This document shows, in pieces, positions 33,212 through 41,609 of a DNA stretch of 64,000 nucleotides. Position numbers and translations under genes: made by a program. The notes under the pieces were generated by a model. That model was not told the origin of the DNA, made no database searches, and saw only the letters and a list, made by a program, of their open reading frames with translations. The first letter of the stretch is position 1, and each line of letters opens with the position of its first letter. Source of the stretch: CALXXL01 sp034926605 (lineage in GTDB: Bacteria > Verrucomicrobiota > Lentisphaeria > Victivallales > Victivallaceae); the NCBI GenBank assembly GCA_034926605.1, contig JAYFQV010000004.1:124001-188000 (forward strand), in the 5' to 3' direction.

Positions 33212-35137
33212 GTGAAGTTGATATCTGTACTTCTATCTTTTGCGGCCGCCTCTTCGCTCACCGCCGCCGAGTTGACTGATTGGAAAATCGCCGGTCCGCT
33301 GCCTGAGATGACAGTGGAGGATTCCGCCCCCGCCAAAACACGCGCGGCAAAATTCATCGCCGGCGATCTGGGCGAAACACAGACTTATTCCGCCAAGGAT
33401 TTCCCGGGGAAAATCCTTTTTCATGAAATCTGGGATAAAAACAACCTCGACAATAGATTTGCGCTGGCCGCCACTGTGATAAAAGTCGATAAACCGGGGT
33501 ACTACCGCATGGCGATCGCCCACGACGGCGACATGGACTTATTCATAAACGGCAACCATGTTTATACCGGCAGGAAACAACCGGAATACACTCAGTTTTT
33601 TGTTGAGCTCTCCGATAAAGATAATTTGCTTACATTTAAAAACACGCACAGCTCCGGCCCATGGAGCGTCCGCATATGCCTTGCGGACGGGCCGTTCACA
33701 AAAGAAGAAACTGAAATTCTCGCGGCAAAGCTCGCAATCATTCAGGACTATAAACAATTCGGCAATTCGCGCCCTTACATAAACGGCAATTCCATAATTC
33801 CCGTTGGAGAATTCGGTAAGTATGAGTGGACCATTCCTTCAACTCTCACGACGAATCTCAGCCCATCATGGCTTGACGCCGACCTTAACCAAGTCGAAAA
33901 AGCGGAGAAACCCGGCCTTTATTATCTGAAAATAGCAGGCACTGTCAACGGCAATATCCCATATCTGCGATACTTCCCTTTCTATGCCGTCGAAGAGAAC
34001 TGGCAGGAATCCAGCGCCATAAAGCCATATGCCTCATTGCTTGTTCTGGACCCCTGGAAACCTTGGCTCGTCTATTATTACCCTCTTCTGCTCGACAATA
34101 TCTACCGCGGAAGACCGCTCAGGTACTACAATCTTCCCATGCCGCTGCTGAGCCGACGCGCAGACCGCTTCGTCAAGAAGCTCGCACCGCCGGAAAAAAG
34201 CACGGTACCAGCTCCGGTTTTGCGTTCGGGCACCGAACTCGAGGCTGGGGTGCCAGACGGAACCGCCGCCAAGCTCGACGCGATCATGTCCGCGTGGTAT
34301 AGGGAAACCGGCGAACCATTCCATACCATATTTGCCCGGAATGGCGTGATCTTCTACAGCAAGTCCTATGGCAATGCCGACGAGAACCGGGTATGCAATC
34401 TGGCCTCCATATCCAAGTTCTTCACCGGATTGCTGTATGCACGATTTCTGGATCAAGGCATTTTAGATCTCGACAGACCGATGTCGAACATGTTCCCGAC
34501 ATTGCCTCCGATCACTCCACGACATTGTTTTACCCATATGTGCGGACTCAGCGAACCCTCGGGGTTCGGCGACCTCTCCAACGTTTGGCTGGATATGGCG
34601 CTTGCACCCGTCCTTGAAACCTCGATCCCGGGTGTTACATTCAAATATAACGATGCCGGTTACAATCTGCTAGGGCTTCAAATGATGGCGGCCTCAGGAA
34701 CTCCGAATACGACGCTGTATCAGGAAAATTTTTACAATCAATTGGTTATCAGTGACATGACCAGCTTCAACCAATACAACGGATTCAGCGCCAGCACTGT
34801 TGATCTGGCCAAGTTTGCACAACTCATGCTCAACCACGGCAGTTATGGCGACTGGAAGTTCTTCGGAGAAGACGCCTATCGGAAGATGTTGCCGGTTCCG
34901 TTGATTGAATACTTTCCAAAATGTCAGGATCAGCGGGCATGGGGCATGGGGCTGACGTTTTTCGGGCCTGAGATCGAAGGCAGACAACGAGTCATAGGAC
35001 ATGGCGCCGGTTCAGGGTCGCTGTTCATGCTTAACCCGGACGCAGATGCTTTCATAGTCCAGGCCAGAGAAAAAATAACCGACAAATACCCGAAGTATTC
35101 CGAGGAAATATTCAAGCTGCTGGCCGAATTGAAATAG
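33212..35137 (+). CDS. secreted serine hydrolase of the beta-lactamase fold, paralogue 2
   Basis: 641 residues, the same length as paralogue 1 and alignable from end to end, so a tandem duplication. It starts with GTG, supported by TAGGAG about 8 bases upstream, and a signal peptide (MKLISVLLSFAAASSLTAAE). The SxxK motif is again SISK in NLASISKFFTGLL. The YxN position is YND in YNDAGYNLLG and the third motif is HGA in IGHGAGSGS, so both differ from paralogue 1 and from the classical motifs. Codon use is visibly more AT-rich than paralogue 1 in the N-terminal half. The substrate is unknown. Confidence 0.85.
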   Translation: MKLISVLLSFAAASSLTAAELTDWKIAGPLPEMTVEDSAPAKTRAAKFIAGDLGETQTYSAKDFPGKILFHEIWDKNNLDNRFALAATVIKVDKPGYYRMAIAHDGDMDLFINGNHVYTGRKQPEYTQFFVELSDKDNLLTFKNTHSSGPWSVRICLADGPFTKEETEILAAKLAIIQDYKQFGNSRPYINGNSIIPVGEFGKYEWTIPSTLTTNLSPSWLDADLNQVEKAEKPGLYYLKIAGTVNGNIPYLRYFPFYAVEENWQESSAIKPYASLLVLDPWKPWLVYYYPLLLDNIYRGRPLRYYNLPMPLLSRRADRFVKKLAPPEKSTVPAPVLRSGTELEAGVPDGTAAKLDAIMSAWYRETGEPFHTIFARNGVIFYSKSYGNADENRVCNLASISKFFTGLLYARFLDQGILDLDRPMSNMFPTLPPITPRHCFTHMCGLSEPSGFGDLSNVWLDMALAPVLETSIPGVTFKYNDAGYNLLGLQMMAASGTPNTTLYQENFYNQLVISDMTSFNQYNGFSASTVDLAKFAQLMLNHGSYGDWKFFGEDAYRKMLPVPLIEYFPKCQDQRAWGMGLTFFGPEIEGRQRVIGHGAGSGSLFMLNPDADAFIVQAREKITDKYPKYSEEIFKLLAELK

Positions 35138-35138
35138 G

Positions 35139-36020
35139 CTACTCGGCCTTTTCCAATACCAGAATCGCCACCTCGGCGGGACAGTTTACCCGCATCTTCA
35201 CCACCGAGGTGCCGATTCCGGTGGTAACGAACAGTTTGCCCCAGTCCTCCTCCACATAGCCGGCGGCGTAACGCCGTCCGTAGGCGGATGGAATTACCGG
35301 CCTCCCCAGCAGCGGCAGTTTCATCTGTCCGCCGTGAGTATGACCGGAAAGCGTAAGCTCGGCCGGCAGCTTGAAGTCGGCAAAAAAGTCGGGAGAATGA
35401 GAAAGCACGATGGTCGGCTCCTCGTTCTCCGGGTAGTTCATCCCCGCGTCCAGCACCTTGCTGCGCGTCTGCTTGTCCGGCAGGCCGAACACGTTCAGCT
35501 TCTTACCATTGATGGTCAAAGTCACGAACTGATTTTCAAGCACCACTATGCCGTGGTTCAAAAGTGCCCGGCGCACGCGCTCGCCGTCGTACCACCAGTC
35601 GTGATTGCCGAGCACGGCGTAGGTGCCATAGCGGGACTTAAGCTTGGACAATATTGCGGCCACCTCCTCCGGCGGCGCGTTGTTGGAACCGCCGTAGCGC
35701 CGTCCGGTAAGATCGCCGAGAATAAAAACGAGGTCCGGGCCTTCGGCATTGGCCATCGCCACCGCGCGCTCCAACCGTTCGCGGTCGGCCTCCGACAGCG
35801 ACTGATGTATGTCGGAAAGCACCGCGACCTTCAAACCGTTGTGCTCATCGTGCCAGGCATTCAGTCTGACGCTCTGCCGGTTGAGTTCCAGCCGGTACGG
35901 AGTTATATAACGGGTATAATAAACAAAAAGTCCCATAATCACCATCGCCGCAATGGCAACGATCCGGAATCGTCTGGAATGCCAGAGCCGGACCCGCCGC
36001 CGTTTTATGACGCCATTCAC
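35139..36020 (-). CDS. membrane-anchored metallophosphoesterase
   Basis: 293 residues. A single membrane helix near the N-terminus (IVAIAAMVIMGLFVYYTRY) precedes a calcineurin-like phosphoesterase domain. All metal-binding blocks are present: LSDIH, LGDLTG, GNHDWWYD, LSHSPD and SGHTHGGQ. The layout matches YkuE/YaeI-like enzymes, some of which hydrolyse UDP-diacylglucosamine or phospholipids at the outer face of the inner membrane. Its start overlaps the stop of the upstream isomerase gene (minus strand), so they are coupled. It is convergent with the hydrolase gene, with one base between stops. Confidence 0.88.
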   Translation of the reverse strand: MNGVIKRRRVRLWHSRRFRIVAIAAMVIMGLFVYYTRYITPYRLELNRQSVRLNAWHDEHNGLKVAVLSDIHQSLSEADRERLERAVAMANAEGPDLVFILGDLTGRRYGGSNNAPPEEVAAILSKLKSRYGTYAVLGNHDWWYDGERVRRALLNHGIVVLENQFVTLTINGKKLNVFGLPDKQTRSKVLDAGMNYPENEEPTIVLSHSPDFFADFKLPAELTLSGHTHGGQMKLPLLGRPVIPSAYGRRYAAGYVEEDWGKLFVTTGIGTSVVKMRVNCPAEVAILVLEKAE

Positions 36021-36829
36021 AATTTATTCATAAATTCAAAAAAGTTCTTTTCTATGCGCCGGACATTGTCCTCCGCCGAACCGGCGACGGGATACAATTC
36101 ATAATTGAACGCGCCGTCGAACCCGATCCGCCGCAATGCGCCGATCACCGCCGGCCAGTCGATCACGCCCTCGCCCGGCATCCAATGCTTTTCGTCCACG
36201 CCATCGTAGTCGGACACATGAACCTCAAGCAACCTGTCGCCGAACGCAACAATCATCTCCGGCAACTCGCGGTGGCCGGACATCAAATGATTGAGGTCAA
36301 GGCAGATACCGACCCGCTGGCTTTGCGCAAGCTTCATAACCGCATCAAGTTCCTCGAAGGAGTTTCCGATGCAGGAGCGCGGCAGCCATTCCAGTGCCAC
36401 GAACTGGCCGCGCGCGGTCAGCGCCGGGGTGATGTCGGCCAGGCTTCTTGCAAGCTGACGGATATGGACGGCCCTCGCCCCGTCCGCCGGCTCGGTGCTC
36501 GGATGCAGAACCACGATTCCGGCTCCGAAGAAATACGCCTCGTCGAGATAACGGCGCAGCCTTTCCAATGCGCACAGCCGAACCGCCTCGTCGGTGTCGG
36601 AAACATCGTCGAGGCGGTCGAACGGCACATGATAGGTGGGAGCGAGTTTACCAGCCTCTTCAAACATATTCTTCAGTTCGGCACGCAACACGCCCTTGCC
36701 GTCGCCTTCGAAATTCGCCGGCGTCAGCTCGAATCCGGCGATGCGGGAAAGCCGCATCGCCGTCACCGCTTTGCGGTCGAGCGGGCGGGCCAACCCGCCG
36801 GCGCTCGCACGCAACTCAAGTTTGAACAT
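36017..36829 (-). CDS. sugar phosphate isomerase/epimerase family TIM-barrel protein
   Basis: 270 residues. AP endonuclease 2/xylose isomerase-like barrel. Metal-site segments are LEWLPRSCIGN (Glu), GICLDLNHLMSGH (Asp/His), LEVHVSDYDGVDEKHWMPGE and the final FNYELYP (Glu). The family covers sugar isomerases, inosose dehydratases and hydroxypyruvate isomerases, so the substrate is open. It follows ppdK by one base on the minus strand and overlaps the phosphoesterase gene by 4 bases, forming a ppdK-isomerase-phosphoesterase operon. Confidence 0.85.
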   Translation of the reverse strand: MFKLELRASAGGLARPLDRKAVTAMRLSRIAGFELTPANFEGDGKGVLRAELKNMFEEAGKLAPTYHVPFDRLDDVSDTDEAVRLCALERLRRYLDEAYFFGAGIVVLHPSTEPADGARAVHIRQLARSLADITPALTARGQFVALEWLPRSCIGNSFEELDAVMKLAQSQRVGICLDLNHLMSGHRELPEMIVAFGDRLLEVHVSDYDGVDEKHWMPGEGVIDWPAVIGALRRIGFDGAFNYELYPVAGSAEDNVRRIEKNFFEFMNKL

Positions 36830-36830
36830 T

Positions 36831-39548
36831 TTATGCTTGCTCTTTTATTGCCGCCTGCGCCGCGGCCAACCGCGCGATCGGCACTCGGAACGGACTGCAG
36901 GAGACGTAGCTGATACCAAGCTGATGGCAGAACGCCACCGACCTCGGTTCGCCGCCCTGCTCGCCGCAGATACCCATTTTCATGTTCTTGCGGGTGGCGC
37001 GTCCGGACTGCACCGCCATCTCGATGAGATGGCCGACACCGTCACGGTCGATGGTCTGGAACGGATCGTCGGCCAGGATGCCCTTGTCGAGATAGGCCTG
37101 CAGAAACGCGCCGATGTCGTCCCGGCTGAAACCGAAGGTCATCTGAGTCAGATCGTTGGTGCCGAACGAGAAGAATTCAGCCTCCTCCGCCATCTTGCCG
37201 GCCATGATGGCGGCGCGCGGAATCTCGATCATGGTACCGACCTGATAGTCGAGCTTGTCGAGTTTGAATTTGCGCTTCACCGTTTCGGCGGCCTGCGCGA
37301 TAACCTTCTTCTGATCGCGCAGCTCGGCGGGATCGCAGGTCACCGGGATCATCATTTCAGGCTTGCACTTGCCGCCGGCGGCCGAAAGTTCGGCGGCGGC
37401 TTCAAGCACCGCGCGCGCCTGCATTTCAGTGATTTCGGGATAGGTGATGCCCAGGCGTACGCCGCGATGCCCCATCATCGGATTGTTTTCCTTAAGCACC
37501 TCGGCGCGTTTCAGAAACTCCTCATGGGTGATGCCTATCGACTTCGCCAGTTCGATCTGCTGTTCCCTGGTGTGCGGAATGAACTCGTGCAGCGGCGGAT
37601 CTAGGAAGCGTACGGTCACCGGCAGGCCGTCCATCACCTTAAGAGTGTTCATGACGTCCTTCTTGACGTAAGGAAACAGCTCGGCCACCGCCTTGCGGCG
37701 TTCCTCCGTGGTGGTGCTGAGTATCATCTTGCGCAATGCGAACAGCGGTTTCTCGCTGCCTTTGCCGTAGAACATATGTTCAGTGCGGAACAGGCCGATG
37801 CCCTCGGCACCGAAATCGCGGGCCGCCTGGGCGTCGTCCGGGCTGTCGGCGTTGGCGCGGACTCCGAGCTTGCGGAACTTGTCCACCAGTTTCATGAACT
37901 TGCGGAAATTGGGATTCTCGCTGGCGCTCACGGTCTCCAGCGCACCGGCGTAGATGTAGCCGCGGGTCCCGTTAAGGCTCAGCATGTCGCCCTCGTGGTA
38001 GACCTTGCCGCCGACCTTCATGGTTTTCGACTTCTCGGATATCTGCAGCTCGCCGGCGCCCACGATGCAGCATTTACCCCAGCCGCGGCAGACCAGCGCC
38101 GCATGGCTGGTCATGCCGCCGCGGGCGGTCAGAATGCCGATGGCGGCACGCATGCCTTCCACGTCCTCGGGGTTGGTCTCCTCGCGCACGAGGATGCACG
38201 GAATCTTCTTCGCGGCCAGTTCCATCGCTTTCTCGGAGGAGAAAACGATGCTTCCCCCCGCGCCGCCGGGACCGGCGGGAAGACCGCGGGAAATGATGGC
38301 GGCGCGCTTTTCGGCGGCGGGGTCGAGAATCGGATGGAGCAGCTCGTCGAGCTGGGCGGGAGAGACCCGCAGCACGGCGGTCTTCTCGTCGATCAAGCCC
38401 TGCTTGAGCATATCCGTCGCCATGCGCAATGCGGCGGTACCGGTGCGTTTGCCGACCCGGCACTGGAGCATATAGAGCTTAAGATCCTGAATGGTGAACT
38501 CAATGTCGAGCATGTCATGATAATGAGCTTCGAGCTTGGCGCGGATGTCGGCAAGTTCGCGATAGACTTCCGGCCACATCTCTTCCATCGAGGGAAGATT
38601 TTTGTTGTGCTCGTTCTTGGTGGCGTTGTTGAGCGGGTTGGGGGTGCGGGTGCCGGCGACCACGTCTTCGCCCTGGGCGTTGACCAGCCATTCGCCGTAG
38701 AACTTGTCGTCGCCGGTAGCGGGGTCGCGGGTGAAGGCGACGCCGGTGGCGGAATTGTCACCCATGTTGCCGAAAACCATGCTCTGGACGTTAACCGCGG
38801 TACCCCAGCTGTCCGGAATGCCTTCGATACGGCGGTAGGAGACCGCTTTCTTGCCGTTCCAGCTTTTGAACACCGCGCCGATACCGCCGGCGAGCTGAGC
38901 CCGGGCGTCGTCCGGGAACGCAGTACCCAGCGATTTCAGAATGCGCTTTTTGAACGCTTCGCAAAGTTTCTTGAGGTCGTCCACCGAAAGGTCGGTATCG
39001 GCGGAATAGCCCTTTTCGGCTTTCAGCTCTTCCAACATCTCGTCGAGCTGGCGGCGGATACCGCGGCCCCCGGCCGGTTCGATGTTTTCGGCCTTTTCCA
39101 TGACCACATCGGAATACATCATGATCAGCCGGCGATAGGCGTCATAGACAAAGCGCTCATTGCCGCCGGTTTTCTTTATCAGCCCGGGGATTGTCTTGCT
39201 GGAGAGGCCGACGTTCAACACCGTCTCCATCATGCCGGGCATGGAGCTGCGGGCACCGGAACGGCAGGAGACCAGCAGGGGGTTTTCAGGATCGCCGAAA
39301 GTCATGCCCATCGCCTTTTCGACCTTCGCCATGGCTTTTTCCACCTGCTCCGCCAGTTCCGGCGGATTCTTCATGCCCTGGGAGAAGTAGTCGACACAGC
39401 ATTCGGTGGTGATGGTGAAACCTGCCGGTACCGGCAGGTCAAGTCTGGCCATCTCGGCGAGGTTTGCCCCCTTGCCGCCGAGAAGATTCTTCATCGACGC
39501 GTCGCCGTCGCTCATCCCTTTACCGAACAGATATACATACTTTTTCAT
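36831..39548 (-). CDS. ppdK: pyruvate, phosphate dikinase
   Basis: 905 residues. Interconverts pyruvate + ATP + Pi and PEP + AMP + PPi, giving PPi-linked glycolysis or gluconeogenic PEP supply. The N-terminal nucleotide-grasp domain has GGKGANLAEMARL and CRSGARSSMPGMMETVLN. The swivelling phospho-His is H482 in GGMTSHAALVCRGWGK. The C-terminal barrel has GTNDLTQMTFGFSRDD and the acid/base Cys in GICGEQGG near 860. Length is standard for the bacterial enzyme. No regulatory protein (DUF299) gene is nearby. It has its own promoter at 39602-39629. Confidence 0.97.
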   Translation of the reverse strand: MKKYVYLFGKGMSDGDASMKNLLGGKGANLAEMARLDLPVPAGFTITTECCVDYFSQGMKNPPELAEQVEKAMAKVEKAMGMTFGDPENPLLVSCRSGARSSMPGMMETVLNVGLSSKTIPGLIKKTGGNERFVYDAYRRLIMMYSDVVMEKAENIEPAGGRGIRRQLDEMLEELKAEKGYSADTDLSVDDLKKLCEAFKKRILKSLGTAFPDDARAQLAGGIGAVFKSWNGKKAVSYRRIEGIPDSWGTAVNVQSMVFGNMGDNSATGVAFTRDPATGDDKFYGEWLVNAQGEDVVAGTRTPNPLNNATKNEHNKNLPSMEEMWPEVYRELADIRAKLEAHYHDMLDIEFTIQDLKLYMLQCRVGKRTGTAALRMATDMLKQGLIDEKTAVLRVSPAQLDELLHPILDPAAEKRAAIISRGLPAGPGGAGGSIVFSSEKAMELAAKKIPCILVREETNPEDVEGMRAAIGILTARGGMTSHAALVCRGWGKCCIVGAGELQISEKSKTMKVGGKVYHEGDMLSLNGTRGYIYAGALETVSASENPNFRKFMKLVDKFRKLGVRANADSPDDAQAARDFGAEGIGLFRTEHMFYGKGSEKPLFALRKMILSTTTEERRKAVAELFPYVKKDVMNTLKVMDGLPVTVRFLDPPLHEFIPHTREQQIELAKSIGITHEEFLKRAEVLKENNPMMGHRGVRLGITYPEITEMQARAVLEAAAELSAAGGKCKPEMMIPVTCDPAELRDQKKVIAQAAETVKRKFKLDKLDYQVGTMIEIPRAAIMAGKMAEEAEFFSFGTNDLTQMTFGFSRDDIGAFLQAYLDKGILADDPFQTIDRDGVGHLIEMAVQSGRATRKNMKMGICGEQGGEPRSVAFCHQLGISYVSCSPFRVPIARLAAAQAAIKEQA

Positions 39549-39601
39549 AACTCTCTTACCCTCATAAGTTTGAAGTTATTATCCGTTTTCGATAAAAAAA
39601 T

Positions 39602-39629
39602 AATATACACCGCCAATGAAAAAATACAA
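39602..39629 (-). promoter_or_regulatory. promoter of the ppdK operon
   Basis: On the minus strand TTGTAT (39629-39624), a 16-base spacer, TATATT (39607-39602). It gives a leader of about 45-50 bases; GAGGG and GAGAG purine tracts lie before the ATG. Confidence 0.55.
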
Positions 39630-39710
39630 CCTGCGCGTTATGCGTGAGTTCCAGGCCGGTACAGTGAGGAGGAAGAATGTGATTTTATCAAAAAAAAAAA
39701 CGGGCTGAGA

Positions 39711-40565
39711 TTAATAATTTGACTCATCGTCATCGTGTGAAGGGCGAACGATGCATACTCCAGACGCCGTGCCATGCCCGATGACAGTCGCCGCCGCCAT
39801 GAAATACGCAACCGCCAGCTCCACCGCCAAAAAGATTCCGGCAGCCACCATGTCTCCCCGAAGCGACACCAGCAAGACGCCGGGTACCGCCGCACAGGAG
39901 AACACCACCGCAGATTTGAAAGCCACCGGCCTTACCAAAGCCTTGGCCGCACCGTAAAAACAATGGATCAGTATGATAATCAATATCAAATCTACAATGA
40001 AAAACAAATCATATATCCCGGAGCCGTCCACCCCGGATCTGGATAAGGCACAGGATAATCCCAGCATGAAAATAAGTCCCGCAGCCAAAGTCATTACGGA
40101 AGCAGTCAGCGTCGAAACCGCCATCCAAACTGCGGCTACGCCCAATCGCCCGGGGTATCGCCCCGGACGTCCGGGGCGATTTGCCCCAATAGCTACCAGT
40201 TTAAGGGAAATTATCATTAAAATCATTCCCCCTATATAAAACAGGAACTGACCGCAGGAATCAACGCCGATAAGCATGGCGATCGCATAGTAGGCAAATC
40301 CAAAGGATCCGGCGAACAGATATATCGACGGCAACACCCGCTTCAGGCAAAAACCTGCCTTGGCCTGGCATACTCCATATATTCCTACAAAAAACAGAAA
40401 AGCCAGTACCGCCGACAATCCGGACAAAATAGCTTCATATTCACGACCGGAACCGTACTCTAGCAGTACGGCGACCAGCCTCAAAGAATGGACAAACAGC
40501 AAAGCGCCCGAGGCAAGCACCAGCCCGCCGAATGCAAGGGATATTGTTAAGACACGGTCATTCAT
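39711..40565 (-). CDS. multi-pass membrane protein, unrecognised
   Basis: 284 residues from the ATG at 40565 (an in-frame TTG lies two codons earlier). About eight hydrophobic segments can be counted. One cytosolic-looking loop, NRPGRPGRYPGRLG near residue 130, is encoded by a GC-rich perfect palindrome (see separate entry) and may have been inserted by a repeat element. The C-terminus is acidic (HDDDESNY). No family is recognised. There is no clear Shine-Dalgarno site. On the minus strand a run of ten or more T follows about 13 bases after the stop, without a clear hairpin. Confidence 0.6.
   Translation of the reverse strand: MNDRVLTISLAFGGLVLASGALLFVHSLRLVAVLLEYGSGREYEAILSGLSAVLAFLFFVGIYGVCQAKAGFCLKRVLPSIYLFAGSFGFAYYAIAMLIGVDSCGQFLFYIGGMILMIISLKLVAIGANRPGRPGRYPGRLGVAAVWMAVSTLTASVMTLAAGLIFMLGLSCALSRSGVDGSGIYDLFFIVDLILIIILIHCFYGAAKALVRPVAFKSAVVFSCAAVPGVLLVSLRGDMVAAGIFLAVELAVAYFMAAATVIGHGTASGVCIVRPSHDDDESNY
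40157..40180. repeat. perfect 24-bp GC-rich palindrome inside a coding region
   Basis: ATCGCCCCGGAC is followed by its exact reverse complement GTCCGGGGCGAT. Flanking GGGGT and TTGCCCC lengthen the stem with a small bulge. It stays in frame with the membrane protein and encodes Gly/Arg/Pro. No second copy was noticed by eye in this window. Confidence 0.75.
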
Positions 40566-40620
40566 GATCAATCATCATAACACTTTTCGATCTTTTTGCA
40601 AACTGCTTCCGTCATAATAT

Positions 40621-40649
40621 TTGAATATCGTAATCGGCAGTGCTAAATT
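40621..40649 (+). promoter_or_regulatory. promoter of the AsmA-like/sialate esterase operon
   Basis: TTGAAT at 40621-40626, a 17-base spacer, TAAATT at 40644-40649, about 48 bases before the ATG at 40698. A GGGGG tract serves as a weak ribosome site. Confidence 0.5.
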
Positions 40650-40697
40650 ACTTGGCAATATCATCGGTTCTCAACTTTCTATTAATGGGGGCGCAAC

Positions 40698-41609
40698 ATG
40701 AGTGAAAACGAGAAAAAGAAACGAAGCTGGAAGAAGATCGTCATCAGCATACTGGTAGGCCTGGCGGTGCTTATCGGCATACTCATCGTGGCTTTCTTCA
40801 TTTTCATGGATTGGATTCTGGCCACCGGTATCCGCGAGATCGTACCGAAATTCACCGGCACCGAAGTGCTGCTCGAGAGCGTGAAACTCTCACCGGTAAA
40901 CGGAAACATCGCGCTGCGGGGGTTCACCGTCTGCAACCCGAAGGGATACAACGGCAAGGCCGCGCTGCAATTCGATGCATTCACGGTTGACGTCGACCTG
41001 GGGTCGATAACCGGCGACAAAATAATCATCAACGAAATCCGCATCGTGAAACCAGCAATCACCTGGGAGCGCGGCCTGACCGGCAGCAACCTGGGAGACA
41101 TACAGGAAAATATCGAAAAAATGACCAAATCCGGCAAGGAAGAACAGCCCGCCTCCGACGCCGCCGAGGCCAAAGCCGAATCCGAAGCCGGAAAAAAGGT
41201 AATAATCAAACGCCTCGTCATCGAAAACGCCAGACTATATGTCGGAATCAAGGGCGCCGGCCAGAACGTGCCGATCCCACTGGCCACCATCACCCTTACC
41301 AATATCGGCGAGGACAAGGCCGCCACTGTCGCCGAGGCGGTCAATTATATTTATGACGAACTGATCGTGGTTATCGTGAATACGGCTTCCAAGTCCGGCG
41401 GAGAAGCGGCGGCCATGGCCGCCGATGTCGGCGGGCAGCTGATTGACCGGGCGGGAACAGTCGTCAAAGATGTCGGTGGTTCCGCCCTGCATGTTATTGA
41501 AAAAACCGGCGAAATCGCCATCAAAACCGTCACCGATACCGGCGACACGCTGGTCAAAGATATCGGCGGCGGCATTGGGAATGCACTTAGTGAGGTAAAA
41601 ATCAAATGA
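40698..41609 (+). CDS. AsmA-like membrane-anchored protein
   Basis: 303 residues. A basic N-terminus and one membrane helix (IVISILVGLAVLIGILIVAFFIF) are followed by a periplasmic domain of alternating beta strands of the AsmA/DUF748 kind: TGTEVLLESVKLSPVNGNIALRG-like start, FTVDVDLGSITGDKIIINEI, then a charged linker (Glu/Ala/Lys-rich, about 140-165) and a second strand set. The last 80 residues are amphipathic and Gly/Val-rich. AsmA-like proteins bridge the envelope or influence lipid transport, but this short form is uncharacterised. It overlaps the next gene by 4 bases. The LEA-like repeats at the end are a weak resemblance only. Confidence 0.65.
   Translation: MSENEKKKRSWKKIVISILVGLAVLIGILIVAFFIFMDWILATGIREIVPKFTGTEVLLESVKLSPVNGNIALRGFTVCNPKGYNGKAALQFDAFTVDVDLGSITGDKIIINEIRIVKPAITWERGLTGSNLGDIQENIEKMTKSGKEEQPASDAAEAKAESEAGKKVIIKRLVIENARLYVGIKGAGQNVPIPLATITLTNIGEDKAATVAEAVNYIYDELIVVIVNTASKSGGEAAAMAADVGGQLIDRAGTVVKDVGGSALHVIEKTGEIAIKTVTDTGDTLVKDIGGGIGNALSEVKIK

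Noticed and set aside
31218..35137. True beta-lactamases (antibiotic resistance)
   Set aside because: The YxN and KTG motifs are not kept, and a large N-terminal beta domain is present, as in esterase/peptidase relatives.
37776..39647. 623-codon open frame opposite ppdK
   Set aside because: Shadow of ppdK third-position GC bias; composition is unlike a protein and there is no ribosome site.
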